64,000 nt of DNA from an uncultured Corynebacterium sp. Its GTDB lineage: Bacteria > Actinomycetota > Actinomycetes > Mycobacteriales > Mycobacteriaceae. The translations under genes and the position numbers were made by a program. Below the pieces are notes generated by a model. That model made no database searches, was not told the origin of the DNA, and worked only from the letters and a program-made list of their open reading frames with translations. Shown here one piece after another: positions 25,300 to 34,348 of the stretch (position 1 is the first letter of the stretch; each line of letters begins with the position of its first letter). Where the stretch lies: the NCBI RefSeq assembly GCF_946221935.1, contig NZ_CAMIGN010000007.1, forward strand, positions 57,925 to 121,924. The letters run 5' to 3'.

Positions 25300-26100
25300 G
25301 TGATTAAGAAACTAGCCCTCTCCCCCTCCCGCGCCAACGACTACAAGCAGTGCCCGCTGCTGTATCGCTTCCGGGCGATTGACAAGTTGGAGGAGCCAAG
25401 CACCGTCGCACAGGTAAAGGGAACTCTGGTACATGCGGTGCTGGAGAATCTGCACCAGCTGCCACGGGAGCAGCGGACCTATCCGGCAGCGGTGAAGATG
25501 ATCCGACCGGAGTGGGAGAAGATGCTGGCCAAAGACGACGAACTGGCCGAGCTGGTGCCGGAGCAATCCACTCTGGAATTTTGGGAGGAATGTCGCGAGC
25601 TGGTTAAGGGCTATTTTCAGATGGAAAACCCGGAGGGTTTTGACGCCCACGAGTGCGAGCAATACGTGAATCTGACGCTGCCAAACGATGTCCCGGTGCG
25701 CGGTTTCATCGACCGGGTTGATATTGCCGAAACCGGTCAGGTGCGCGTGGTGGACTATAAGACCGGTAAGAAACCCGCGCCGCGTTTCGCCGATGCTGCC
25801 CGATTCCAGATGCTGTTTTACGCCTTAGTGTGGTGGCGCATGACTGGCGAACTACCCACTCAGCTGAGATTGATGTATCTGAAAGTCAGCGACGATATGG
25901 TGCTGAGCCCCACTGCTACGGAACTGGTTGCGTTTGAGCGTGAATTAGGCGAGCTGTGGCAGCGGATTATGGCTGATGTACGCAGCGGAGATTTCCAGCC
26001 GCGTACGACCAAGCTATGCGGTTGGTGTCATTTTCAAGACCTCTGCCCGGCCTTTGGTGGCACCCCGCCGGACTATCCCTCGGAGTTTTCCTCGCTGTAG
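25300..26100 (+). CDS. RecB-family PD-(D/E)XK exonuclease, AddB-like iron-sulfur type
   Basis: A 266-residue Cas4/RecB-like nuclease. The PD-(D/E)XK core is GFIDRVD followed by VVDYKTGK, with QMLFYALVW as the later helix. Cys19 in YKQCPLLYRF plus the C-terminal CGWCHFQDLCPAF cysteines give the four ligands of an AddB/Cas4-type 4Fe-4S staple. The family is conserved in actinobacteria next to trmI (Rv2119). No cas genes or CRISPR array are near, so it is a stand-alone repair nuclease. The start is GTG 25300. It overlaps convergent aspA by 28 bases. Confidence 0.88.
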   Translation: MIKKLALSPSRANDYKQCPLLYRFRAIDKLEEPSTVAQVKGTLVHAVLENLHQLPREQRTYPAAVKMIRPEWEKMLAKDDELAELVPEQSTLEFWEECRELVKGYFQMENPEGFDAHECEQYVNLTLPNDVPVRGFIDRVDIAETGQVRVVDYKTGKKPAPRFADAARFQMLFYALVWWRMTGELPTQLRLMYLKVSDDMVLSPTATELVAFERELGELWQRIMADVRSGDFQPRTTKLCGWCHFQDLCPAFGGTPPDYPSEFSSL

Positions 26101-27632
26101 TCCGTGTACAGCTTGCCCTGGAATGTCGGGTTCAGCAGGTTCTCCGGGCTCAAGACCTCGTCGAGGGTCTTTTCGTCAAGCAGGTCCATTTCCAGCACCA
26201 GGTCGCGCACGGACTTGCCAGTGCGGGCGGCCTCCTTACCGATCTTGTCACCGTTGTGGTGGCCGATCAGCGGGTTCAAGTAGGTAACGATGCCGATGGA
26301 GTTTTCCACGTACTTGCGGCAGACATCGGCGTTGGCGGTGATGTCCACGACGCAAAGGGCACGCAGAGTGGTGCAGGCCCGGGCCAGGAAACGTACAGAC
26401 TCGAAGACGCACTGTGCGATGACGGGCTCCATGACATTCAGCTGCAACTGACCGGACTCCGCGGCCATGGACACGGTCTGGTCGTTGCCGAAGACCTTGA
26501 AGCAGATCTGATTGACGACCTCGGGGATCACCGGGTTGACCTTGGCGGGCATGATGGACGATCCCGCCTGTCGCTCCGGCAGGTTGATCTCATTGAGGCC
26601 AGCGCGTGGGCCAGAGGACAGCAGGCGCAGGTCGTTACAGATCTTGGACAGCTTCATGGCCACGCGCTTCACTGCGGCGTGGGCATTGACATAGGCGCCG
26701 GTGTCGCTGGTTGCCTCGATGAGGTCGCGGGCGGGCTCGATCTTCAGTCCACTGACTTCGCTCAGCGCGCGGATGACAGCGCTCTGGTAACCGGGTGGGG
26801 TGTTGACGCCGGTACCGATGGCGGTGGCGCCGAGGTTCATCTCACGGAGCTGAGCCTGCGCGCGTTCCAGCTGTAGGCGCTCCTCGGCGATGTTGTAGCC
26901 GAAGGCGCGGAATTCCTGACCGAGGGACATCGGCACAGCATCCTGTAGCTGGGTGCGCCCCATTTTGAGGATGTTGCGGAATTCGTGCCCCTTCGCCAGG
27001 AAGGCGCGCTCCAGGGCATCGAGGTGCATGATGAGCTGGTCGATGGCGAAGTGCAGCCCCAGGCGGAAGCCGGTCGGATACGCATCGTTGGTGGACTGGG
27101 ACATGTTGACGTCATCGTTGGGGTTGATGATGTCGTAGGAGCCCTTCGGATGGCCGAGGTATTCCAATGCCAGGTTGGCGATGACTTCATTGGTGTTCAT
27201 GTTCACACTGGTGCCGGCGCCACCCTGGAATACGTCGATCGGGAACTGATCCATGCAACGGTGCTCTTCCAACACCTGATCGCAAGCCCAGATAATGGCC
27301 TTCGCCTTCTCATCTGGCAGGGCGAAGACCTCATTGTTGGCAATCGCGGTGGCCTTCTTCACCATCACCATGCCGCGGATAAACTCCGGAATCTGGTTGA
27401 TAGTGGTGCGGGAAACCTGGAAGTTATCGACCGCGCGGAGGGTGTGCACGCCGTAATAAGCGTGATCCGGAACCTCCATGGTTCCCAGGAGATCTTCCTC
27501 GGTGCGGAAGCTCTTTGCAGCTCGCGCCAGCTGGGAGTGTGTTTCAGCCGACGTGATGATATCGGTGGAGCTGACGACATTGTCGCCGTGAACCTTTGCC
27601 GCTGCTGCAGAGGGGATTGGTTGATCAGTCAC
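26073..27632 (-). CDS. aspA: Aspartate ammonia-lyase
   Basis: A 519-residue aspartase of the fumarase/aspartase superfamily, converting L-aspartate to fumarate and ammonia. The signature GSSIMPAKVNPV with the catalytic Ser is intact, as are GTSVNMNTNEV and the MSQSTNDAYPT substrate site. It has about 45 extra N-terminal residues before the conserved LGTMEVPDHAYYG, longer than E. coli AspA (478). It sits 58 bases downstream of hisG on the same strand. It feeds fumarate into the TCA cycle during amino-acid use, plausible for a nutrient-scavenging species. It overlaps the RecB-like gene by 28 bases. Confidence 0.95.
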   Translation of the reverse strand: MTDQPIPSAAAAKVHGDNVVSSTDIITSAETHSQLARAAKSFRTEEDLLGTMEVPDHAYYGVHTLRAVDNFQVSRTTINQIPEFIRGMVMVKKATAIANNEVFALPDEKAKAIIWACDQVLEEHRCMDQFPIDVFQGGAGTSVNMNTNEVIANLALEYLGHPKGSYDIINPNDDVNMSQSTNDAYPTGFRLGLHFAIDQLIMHLDALERAFLAKGHEFRNILKMGRTQLQDAVPMSLGQEFRAFGYNIAEERLQLERAQAQLREMNLGATAIGTGVNTPPGYQSAVIRALSEVSGLKIEPARDLIEATSDTGAYVNAHAAVKRVAMKLSKICNDLRLLSSGPRAGLNEINLPERQAGSSIMPAKVNPVIPEVVNQICFKVFGNDQTVSMAAESGQLQLNVMEPVIAQCVFESVRFLARACTTLRALCVVDITANADVCRKYVENSIGIVTYLNPLIGHHNGDKIGKEAARTGKSVRDLVLEMDLLDEKTLDEVLSPENLLNPTFQGKLYTDYSEENSEG

Positions 27633-27690
27633 GATTCGTCCTCATGGGTGTTGGGGATAAAGATCTTTCCCCTACCCTAACGAATTGTGA

Positions 27691-28536
27691 CTAGATGCGA
27701 GCAATCCGTATGTCGGTGGCCAAAATAGCCTCTGCGCCGAGGGCAGAAAGTTCGTCCATTAGGGAGTTTGCCTGCGTTTTCGGCACCATTGCACGGACGG
27801 CTACCCAGCTGTCGTTGGCCAGAGGGGATACGGTTGGAGCGGACAAGCCCGGGGTGATGGCAGCAACCTTCTCAAGGTTCTTGCGATCCACGTTGTAGTC
27901 CAGCATTACGTAGTTGTGTGCGTGCAGAATGCCCTGGATACGGTTGATCAACACTTGCTGCTCAGCGGTGACCTCCGCTCCCTTTCGCCCCACAATTACG
28001 GCCTCGGAGACACACAGCGCGTCGCCGAAGGGCTTGAGTCCCTGCTGGCGCAAGGTACGACCGGTGGAGACCACATCGGCGATGACATCCGCTACGCCCA
28101 GGCGGATAGAAATCTCAACAGCTCCGTCCAGACGGATCACCTGCGCATCTAGACCGCGTGCGGCGAGATCCTTGCGCACCAAGTTTGGGTAACTCGTGGC
28201 AATGCGCTTCCCATCAAGCTGCTCCACCGTCCACTCTTCATCCTTCGGGGCGGCGTAGCGGAACGTCGAGGCGCCAAAACCCAGAGCCAGCAGCTCGTCG
28301 ACCTCTTCTCGGGTATCGGCGGCCAAGTCACGACCGGTAATACCGATGTCCAGGTGTCCGGAGGCAATGTAAATGGCAATGTCCTTAGGGCGCAGGAAGT
28401 AAAACTCCACGCCATTGGCCTCGTCGGTGATCGTCAGAGACTTGGAATCACCTCGGGTGGCATAGCCAGCTTCCTTCAGGATGGATGTTGCCTTCTCGGA
28501 CAGGGAGCCCTTGTTGGGCACTGCGACGCGCAGCAT
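27691..28536 (-). CDS. hisG: ATP phosphoribosyltransferase HisG (long form)
   Basis: A 281-residue HisG, first enzyme of histidine biosynthesis, joining ATP and PRPP. It starts MLRVAVPNKGSLS; the PRPP-binding stretch DVIADVVSTGRTLRQ is present. The length and C-terminal ACT-like domain (about 205-281, ending SALGAEAILATDIRIARI) show the long form, feedback-inhibited by histidine and independent of HisZ. It begins 24 bases after the HAD-HisE gene, so the first two histidine steps are co-expressed. Confidence 0.96.
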   Translation of the reverse strand: MLRVAVPNKGSLSEKATSILKEAGYATRGDSKSLTITDEANGVEFYFLRPKDIAIYIASGHLDIGITGRDLAADTREEVDELLALGFGASTFRYAAPKDEEWTVEQLDGKRIATSYPNLVRKDLAARGLDAQVIRLDGAVEISIRLGVADVIADVVSTGRTLRQQGLKPFGDALCVSEAVIVGRKGAEVTAEQQVLINRIQGILHAHNYVMLDYNVDRKNLEKVAAITPGLSAPTVSPLANDSWVAVRAMVPKTQANSLMDELSALGAEAILATDIRIARI

Positions 28537-28560
28537 GATCGTCGTGACTGCCTTTCTTGC

Positions 28561-29568
28561 TTAGAGGAACTTGTAGACGTCAGCGGGAGTCAGGCCCCGG
28601 CCAACCATGACTACCTGTAGCCAGTACAGAAGCTGGGAAATCTCCTCGGCCAGCTCCTCATCGGACTCGTACTCCGCGGCTAGCCATACCTCACCAGCCT
28701 CCTCAACGATCTTCTTGCCCTGGAAATGCACTCCGGCGTCCAGAGCCTTGACCGTGCCAGACCCTTCCGGGCGCTCCTGGGCGCGGGAAGAAAGCTCAGC
28801 GAAAAGGGAATCGAAGGTTTTGAGTTCTTGTTCGTTTACGTCGTCCACGTCATCTATTGTGGCAGATCGCACACCAGCCGGTGCAGTGTGCCCTAGGTCT
28901 GCGTAGATCTGGCGCAGATCATGTAGCGTGAAGCCTTCCAGATCCTGCACTCCCCCGCGCAGCTCAGCCAAGGTGTGCACATCATCGGGGATTGCGGTGC
29001 CTGCGTCCGTTGGGGCTCCAAGCACTCGGCAGCCAGCATCCCGCGCGGCAGTCATACCGGTTGTGGAATCCTCCACTACCAGGCATTCATCCGGCGAAAA
29101 GCCAAAGCGCTCGGCAGCGGTGGCATAGATATCAGGGGCGGGCTTGCCATGTGGAACCTCGTCGCCGCACAGGGTGAAGTCGAAAAATTCCCGTCCGATG
29201 GATTCCAGGGAGAGCTCCGTCAACGCGCGGTTGGTATTGGTTACCAACGCCATGGGGAAACCGGTGGCTTTGGCCTCGGTGAGAATGTCCCGGATCCCAG
29301 GGCGGAACTCTAATTGCCGCGATAGGAGCTCGCCGACGCGCGTGTACATAAAGTTCAACCACTCCGCCTTGGCGGCGTCATCGAGTACTAACCCCGCATG
29401 CTCGGCGCAAATTTCGACGGTTGTGGGGGTTGTGGCGCCCACCGTCCGCTCGCGAACCTCGGGCGTTAGCGGACGCCCCATTTTCTCGCCCATTTCGAAA
29501 GTTGCGATGCCCCATAGCGGTTCGGAATCGACCAGGGTGCCGTCCATGTCCCAAAGTATTGCTTTCAT
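28561..29568 (-). CDS. hisE: HAD phosphatase fused to HisE (phosphoribosyl-ATP pyrophosphatase)
   Basis: A single 335-residue frame. Residues 1-220 are a HAD phosphatase (nucleophile motif DMDGTLVDS, TNTNR motif II, HGKPAPDIY, VVEDSTTG), beta-phosphoglucomutase-like. Residues about 243-335 are a complete HisE: TFDSLFAELSSRAQERPEGS, KIVEEAGEVWLAAEYES, EISQLLYWLQVVM. No stop separates them; the linker is DDVDDVNEQEL. In relatives I know, these are two genes, hisE following the HAD gene. An internal GTG at 28846-28848 could also give a free 95-residue HisE, but no ribosome site precedes it. ATG 29568 is chosen as the start because the HAD motif follows at once. HisE hydrolyses PR-ATP to PR-AMP, the second histidine step. 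Confidence 0.82.
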   Translation of the reverse strand: MKAILWDMDGTLVDSEPLWGIATFEMGEKMGRPLTPEVRERTVGATTPTTVEICAEHAGLVLDDAAKAEWLNFMYTRVGELLSRQLEFRPGIRDILTEAKATGFPMALVTNTNRALTELSLESIGREFFDFTLCGDEVPHGKPAPDIYATAAERFGFSPDECLVVEDSTTGMTAARDAGCRVLGAPTDAGTAIPDDVHTLAELRGGVQDLEGFTLHDLRQIYADLGHTAPAGVRSATIDDVDDVNEQELKTFDSLFAELSSRAQERPEGSGTVKALDAGVHFQGKKIVEEAGEVWLAAEYESDEELAEEISQLLYWLQVVMVGRGLTPADVYKFL

Positions 29569-29657
29569 GATGAGCCTCAGTTTAGGACAAACCCGTCGCC
29601 CGCCCTCGACCATATGGGATAGTAAGTGACGTAGGACACACCTATGAAAGGAACAGC

Positions 29658-30503
29658 ATGAGCGAGCAGTCGGCTTACTTCATACCTGGCGAGGCTAAGG
29701 AAGAAGGTGGCCAGATATACCGCAACTATCACCCCACCCGTCACACCGAAAGTCCATGGGGGCCGGGCTTTCAACACGGCTCCCCTCCTGCGGCACTCAT
29801 CGCCACCGTGTTGGAGGACGGTGCGCGCGATGCTGGACTGTCTTTGCAGGAAGGCCGCTTCAGCCGCATGACCGTGGAAATCCTTGGCGCCGTGCCGCTG
29901 GGCGAGTTGCAGACCACTGCCCGGGTGGTGCGTCCGGGAAAGCGCATCAGCTTCCTCGAGGCAGTCGTCACAGACGTCACGGGCCGCGAGTACATCCGCG
30001 GCTCCGGATGGTGGATTCGCCGCGGGGACACCACGGAAATTGAGCGCACCGTCGGTGAGTCCATGCCCGGCCCACACGCTGCCGAGGACGGAACGGAGTT
30101 TCTCGAACGCTGGGCAAGCGGCTATATCGATTCGATCGATGTGCGTAAGGCAGACCTGGACGATAGCCAGCTGGAGGTTGCCGCAAAGCGCAACCCTGCA
30201 ATCTACTGGTCGCGTACGCAGCTGCCTGCTGTGGCTGGCAAGGAAGATTCCACCTGGGTACGGCTCATGAAGACCGTGGACATTGCCAATGGCCTGAACA
30301 ACCTATTGGATACCGACAAGTGGACGTACATGAACGTCGATACCACCGTCTACCTGCATCATGAGATGCGCGGTGACTGGCTGGGGCTAAGCGCCGAGGC
30401 GAACTATGGTACCGACGGCATTGGTACGACGGTCACCCGCATCTATGACGAACAGGGGCTCATTGGCACCTGCAACCAGGCAATTATGCTGGCGCCGCGT
30501 TAG
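29658..30503 (+). CDS. Acyl-CoA thioesterase-like protein (double hot-dog)
   Basis: A 281-residue protein of the thioesterase-like/TesB superfamily. The N-terminal hot-dog half includes WGPGFQHGSPPAALIATVL and RMTVEILGAVPLGEL; the C-terminal half includes LDTDKWTYMNVDTTVYLHHEM and GTTVTRIYDEQGLIGTCNQ. The likely reaction is acyl-CoA to fatty acid and CoA. GAAAGGAAC lies 7 bases before the ATG. It is divergent from the HAD-HisE gene and shares a 4-base stop (TTAG) with the convergent hypothetical gene. The acyl chain preference is unknown. Confidence 0.8.
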   Translation: MSEQSAYFIPGEAKEEGGQIYRNYHPTRHTESPWGPGFQHGSPPAALIATVLEDGARDAGLSLQEGRFSRMTVEILGAVPLGELQTTARVVRPGKRISFLEAVVTDVTGREYIRGSGWWIRRGDTTEIERTVGESMPGPHAAEDGTEFLERWASGYIDSIDVRKADLDDSQLEVAAKRNPAIYWSRTQLPAVAGKEDSTWVRLMKTVDIANGLNNLLDTDKWTYMNVDTTVYLHHEMRGDWLGLSAEANYGTDGIGTTVTRIYDEQGLIGTCNQAIMLAPR

Positions 30504-30976
30504 CTTTCGCAGACGGCCTCGGCCTGGTTGGCCACGAAGATCTCATCGGCATCGAGATCCACGGCCAACTTCTCGACCAGGGCGAGCAGATCCTTGATTT
30601 CCTCGTCCTCTAACAGCGCGTCCTCGTGACGGGCGGAGAGCTCCTTGAGCTTCGAAATGTGCTGCGTGATGACAGTGGTGATCGCCAAAGTGGTGGCGTT
30701 GGGCTGCTCCTCCGCACTGTCCTCAGTGTTTTGCAGCTGCAAGGTGGCCGCGATCTTGTTCAACTCTGCCTCGTCGCTAGCTGCCACGGACTGTGCAGCC
30801 TGCAGCATACCGTCGATGATTCCCTCGGCTTCGTCCACCGCAGACTCCGGGTACGGAGCCTCCCAGAATTCGCGATCCTCGTCACGGAGGTAACTTCCCG
30901 TCGCCATTTGGCGCAGGTTGTCGATGAACTCTTCACGGGCATCGGTGGTGGCTGTGCTCAGCTGTGTGGTGCTCAT
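30500..30976 (-). CDS. Conserved corynebacterial protein of unknown function
   Basis: A 158-residue, strongly acidic protein. No signal peptide or membrane segment is visible. It looks largely alpha-helical, with Asp/Glu-rich stretches (DLDADEIFVANQAEAV, EDALLEDEEIKDLL) and a moderately conserved-looking REFWEAPYPES near residue 36. It begins 24 bases downstream of mshC, so it is probably in the uppP-mshC operon. It shares its stop with the convergent thioesterase (TTAG). I do not recognise it. Confidence 0.7.
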   Translation of the reverse strand: MSTTQLSTATTDAREEFIDNLRQMATGSYLRDEDREFWEAPYPESAVDEAEGIIDGMLQAAQSVAASDEAELNKIAATLQLQNTEDSAEEQPNATTLAITTVITQHISKLKELSARHEDALLEDEEIKDLLALVEKLAVDLDADEIFVANQAEAVCES

Positions 30977-31000
30977 AAGAGATAGTGTGCCCTCTAAACG

Positions 31001-32248
31001 CTAGAGGCGCACGCCCAACAGCGCATCGATAGAGGTTTTTATTTCTGACGCCGCAGCCTCATCCCCTGCCGCGCCCGGCTTAACTGCCACTGCCCAGTCG
31101 TCGAGAGCCTCCAATGCGCCTGCGGTATCGAGGTCATTAGCCAGACAGCGACGCACGGTGGCAATGAGCTCACGAGCCTCATCCAGGCTGGTGGAGCCCG
31201 TGCCTAGGGCTTGCCGCCAGAGGGCAATCCGATGTTCGGCTTGTGCCAGCACATCGCCGGTCCAGTCGCGGTCTTGACGATAGTGGCCCGCGTACACCCC
31301 GAGGCGAATCGCAGCCGGTTCGTGTCCGGCGGCAGTGAGCTTGGAAACAAAAACGAGGTTGCCCAGGGACTTGCTCATCTTCGTCCCGTTTAGACCGATC
31401 ATGCCGGTGTGTACATAGTGGTGCGCCATGCGCTCTACCTCGTGGGCTGCTTCTGCATGGGTGGCGGAAAACTCATGGTGTGGAAAGCGTAGGTCGCTGC
31501 CACCGCCCTGGATGGCAAATGGTGCGCCCAGACGATTCACCGCAATGGCTGAGCATTCGATGTGCCAGCCGGGGCGTCCAGGGCCAAAGTGCGAATCCCA
31601 CTTCGGCTCCCCTTCCCGGTGCGCGCGCCACAGGAGCGCGTCCATCGGGTGGCGCTTGCCGGGGCGTTCCGGGTCTCCCCCGCGTTCGGCAAAGAACTCG
31701 GCCATCTGCTCCTCGTTATAGCGTGACTCGTAACCAAACTGCGGCAAGAAGGTGTAGTCAGCGTAGATGTCCGGGTACTCGTCATCTTCCAGCTGGTAAG
31801 CAGCGCCGACCTCCAGGAGCTTGGCCACCATCTCGATAACCTCGTCGATGGATTCCATCGCGCCAATATAGTCGCGGGGCGGAATGACGGCCAGATCCTT
31901 CATATCGGAGCGGAACAGGTCAATTTGGCTGCTTCCCAGATCCTGCCAATCAACCCCGTCACGTTCAGCGCGTTCGAACAACGGATCGTCCACGTCGGTG
32001 ATGTTTTGTACGAAGTGCACGCTGTGCCCCGCAGTGCGCAGATAGCGGTGAATCAGATCGAAGGTGAGATAAGTCGCGGCATGCCCCAGATGAGTTGAAT
32101 CGTATGGGGTGATGCCGCAGACATACATACCTACCTCGTCTCCGGAGAGGTCGACGGGCTTGAGAGCATCGTCGGCAGTGTCATACAGGCGAAGCTGTGG
32201 GGCTGCGCCCGGCAGCTGTGGGACTTCCGGTTCCGGCCAAGAGTGCAT
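31001..32248 (-). CDS. mshC: Mycothiol ligase MshC
   Basis: A 415-residue MshC, a cysteinyl-tRNA-synthetase paralogue that joins cysteine to glucosaminyl-inositol with ATP in mycothiol synthesis. Zn-binding YVCGITPYD, HIGH-like THLGHA, WHIECSAIA and the KMSKS loop (GTKMSKSLGN) are intact. ATG 32248 gives MHSWPEPEVPQLPG, which matches family N-termini; the longer frame from 32371 adds 41 unrelated residues and overlaps uppP. It starts 11 bases after uppP. This is a diagnostic gene for mycothiol-producing actinobacteria. Confidence 0.95.
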   Translation of the reverse strand: MHSWPEPEVPQLPGAAPQLRLYDTADDALKPVDLSGDEVGMYVCGITPYDSTHLGHAATYLTFDLIHRYLRTAGHSVHFVQNITDVDDPLFERAERDGVDWQDLGSSQIDLFRSDMKDLAVIPPRDYIGAMESIDEVIEMVAKLLEVGAAYQLEDDEYPDIYADYTFLPQFGYESRYNEEQMAEFFAERGGDPERPGKRHPMDALLWRAHREGEPKWDSHFGPGRPGWHIECSAIAVNRLGAPFAIQGGGSDLRFPHHEFSATHAEAAHEVERMAHHYVHTGMIGLNGTKMSKSLGNLVFVSKLTAAGHEPAAIRLGVYAGHYRQDRDWTGDVLAQAEHRIALWRQALGTGSTSLDEARELIATVRRCLANDLDTAGALEALDDWAVAVKPGAAGDEAAASEIKTSIDALLGVRL

Positions 32249-32259
32249 GGGAATCGATT

Positions 32260-33132
32260 CTAAGCTTGCAGCACGCCGAATGCGAGTAGACCCATTACGG
32301 CCAGGCCTAGCGGGATACGCCACAGTGCAAACCAGGCAAAGGAGTGGTGGGCCACGAACTTCAGCAGCCACGCAATAGACGCATAGCCCACTGCAAAGGC
32401 AATCGCCGTGCCCACGAACAGCTGGGCGCCCGAGGCGGCCTGACCGGCATCGGGGCTAAAGGCATCGGGAAGAGAAAAAAGCCCCGAGGCCAGAACGGCA
32501 GGGATGGCGAGCAAGAAAGAGTAACGGGTGGCGACCTCACGGTCGAGGTTGAGGAAGAGTCCCGCCGAGACGGTGCCGCCGGAGCGGGAAACGCCCGGGA
32601 TTAGTGCCAGGCACTGAGCGAAACCCATGATGATGGAATCACGCATGGTGAGCTCGCCAAAGCTGCGCTCCCGGCGCCCCATACGCTCGGCGAGGATGAA
32701 CACGAAGGAGAAAACCACGAGCATGGTCGCGGTGATCCACAGGTTGCGTAGGTTTTCCCGGATGAGGTCTTTGCCCAGGTAACCCAGAATGGCTACGGGC
32801 AGGGTGCCAACGATGACCATCCAGCCCATGCGATAGTCGAATTGGCTGCGGAACTCACGACGGCCGTGCTTACCGGTAAGGTCGGTGATCCATTCCCACA
32901 TGCCTCGGCACCACGCGCTGGCGATATTCCAGATGTCCTTGGCGAAGAACACCAACACCGCCAGTTCAGTTCCCAGCTGTATGACGGCGGTAAACGATGC
33001 TCCGGCATCCTCGCCCCACAGCAAGGTAGAGAAAATGCGTAGGTGTCCAGACGAAGAAACCGGCAGGAACTCCGTTAGGCCCTGGATGAGCGACAGAATG
33101 ATTGTCTGCGCCCAAGTCATGTCTGTAGTCAT
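32260..33132 (-). CDS. uppP: Undecaprenyl-diphosphatase UppP
   Basis: A 290-residue UppP (BacA), recycling undecaprenyl diphosphate to the monophosphate carrier for peptidoglycan; it also gives bacitracin resistance. Several transmembrane helices and both active-site motifs are present: LTEFLPVSSSGHL and LIPGVSRSGGT. The open frame runs 146 residues further upstream but that part is non-membrane and Ser/Thr-rich, unlike the family. I take ATG 33132 (MTTDMTW); 33120 is an alternative. It lies divergent from the LppL-like lipoprotein and 11 bases before mshC. Confidence 0.92.
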   Translation of the reverse strand: MTTDMTWAQTIILSLIQGLTEFLPVSSSGHLRIFSTLLWGEDAGASFTAVIQLGTELAVLVFFAKDIWNIASAWCRGMWEWITDLTGKHGRREFRSQFDYRMGWMVIVGTLPVAILGYLGKDLIRENLRNLWITATMLVVFSFVFILAERMGRRERSFGELTMRDSIIMGFAQCLALIPGVSRSGGTVSAGLFLNLDREVATRYSFLLAIPAVLASGLFSLPDAFSPDAGQAASGAQLFVGTAIAFAVGYASIAWLLKFVAHHSFAWFALWRIPLGLAVMGLLAFGVLQA

Positions 33133-33202
33133 GGGGACAAAGCCTAGTCCTTTCGGCCCGCCTTGACGGTGTGACGTGGCCGGGCTGGTAGCGTTGGTGT
33201 TT

Positions 33203-34321
33203 GTGAATGTGCACGTCAATCGCTTTACCCGTACCTTTTGTATGACCGCCGTGGCTGCTCTGGCCATGGGAACCCTTTCCGCCTGTGGATCCGATGACAC
33301 TGTCGAGGACGCGCCGGTTGCCGGTGAACCTGCAGAGCCACAGGATGGACCTGATTCCGCGCCCGGATCTGGTGATTCTGTAGACGTGAAGAGCCCGGTA
33401 CTAGGTGCCGCGCGCGTTGGCCTTTCTGCCGACGAGAACGCACCGGGTGCAAATGCGGTGGCGGTGCTCACGAAGGGCAAAGTGCACTTTATTGACGCCG
33501 CGAATCCTAGTGCAGAACCGCGACAGGTAGACGTTGACGATTCCTGTGACAACATCTCCTCCTCCGCCACTGGCGTGGCTGTGGCTTGTCAGGATAAGGC
33601 CATTGAGCTGGGCGCAGATGGGAAGGAAAAACGCCACCTGGACGTAGAAGGCAAGGTGACGACCGTGACCTTCCTGGACAATGGCAAGGCCGTGCTGGGC
33701 AAAGCGGGAGAAGACAAGGCTCGTTTCTTTGATGACAAGGGTGGAGAGACCGGCAACGCCATTGTGAGCCGCAGCCTGGACCAGGTTGTATTGGTCAAAC
33801 CGCATGACCGTGGCCAGCGCGCGGCACTGATCGACCGCGGGCAAACCAGCATCAACGATGTGGACGTGGACGATGGTTCGTTGAACGCTTCTCTCCGTAT
33901 CGGACAGGGTGTGGGGCAGGTTGCCTCTGGGCGTGGCGACGACGGTGTGGTTGTGGCCAGCGATGCTCGTCAAGGACAACTGCTGATCTACACCATGAAT
34001 GATGTGGTGCGTCTACACCAGGCCACTCCGATCAAGACACCCTGGGGTGTCACATGGGATGCACAGCGGAAGCTTGCGTGGGTGTCCTCCACCAGTAGTA
34101 ACGACGTCAAGGCCTATCGCATCGACAGTGGCGTGCCAGTAAAGGCTGCCCAGGTAAAGACTCAGAGCAAGGTTCGCGGGGTTTTCGACGCTGCTAATGG
34201 GGCGCTGGTGACTGTGGCGGAAAACGGCAAGGTGAACATCCTCAGTGCGAAGGAGATTGAGGAGAACCTCAAGTCGATGAAGAGCCAGGCCAAGGATGAC
34301 TATCCGGTGAAGCGGGACTAG
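33203..34321 (+). CDS. LppL-like lipoprotein, beta-propeller-like
   Basis: An exported protein of about 372 residues. The start is uncertain: GTG 33203 or 33209 gives basic residues (NRFTRTF) before a hydrophobic core, then lipobox LSAC followed by GSDD, a lipid-attachment signal. The mature part (about 60-330) has repeated short strands with AND-x-G-K and D-x-G-x-x patterns, typical of a beta-propeller. It lies 5' of pyrD, the same position as LppL (Rv2138) in M. tuberculosis, so it is likely an orthologue. Function unknown; substrate binding at the cell surface is a guess. Lnt in this window would acylate it. Confidence 0.78.
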   Translation: MNVHVNRFTRTFCMTAVAALAMGTLSACGSDDTVEDAPVAGEPAEPQDGPDSAPGSGDSVDVKSPVLGAARVGLSADENAPGANAVAVLTKGKVHFIDAANPSAEPRQVDVDDSCDNISSSATGVAVACQDKAIELGADGKEKRHLDVEGKVTTVTFLDNGKAVLGKAGEDKARFFDDKGGETGNAIVSRSLDQVVLVKPHDRGQRAALIDRGQTSINDVDVDDGSLNASLRIGQGVGQVASGRGDDGVVVASDARQGQLLIYTMNDVVRLHQATPIKTPWGVTWDAQRKLAWVSSTSSNDVKAYRIDSGVPVKAAQVKTQSKVRGVFDAANGALVTVAENGKVNILSAKEIEENLKSMKSQAKDDYPVKRD

Positions 34322-34348
34322 AAACGGGACGAAAAAGAGGAGCACACA

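Noticed and set aside
26016..26876. A 286-codon plus-strand frame opposite aspA
   Set aside because: No family pattern and it overlaps catalytic residues of aspA on the other strand.
32249..32371. Upstream extension of MshC
   Set aside because: Family N-terminus starts at MHSW; the extension overlaps uppP and is not conserved in character.
33133..33570. Upstream extension of the UppP frame
   Set aside because: The extra 146 residues lack hydrophobic helices and overlap the promoter and coding region of the divergent lipoprotein.
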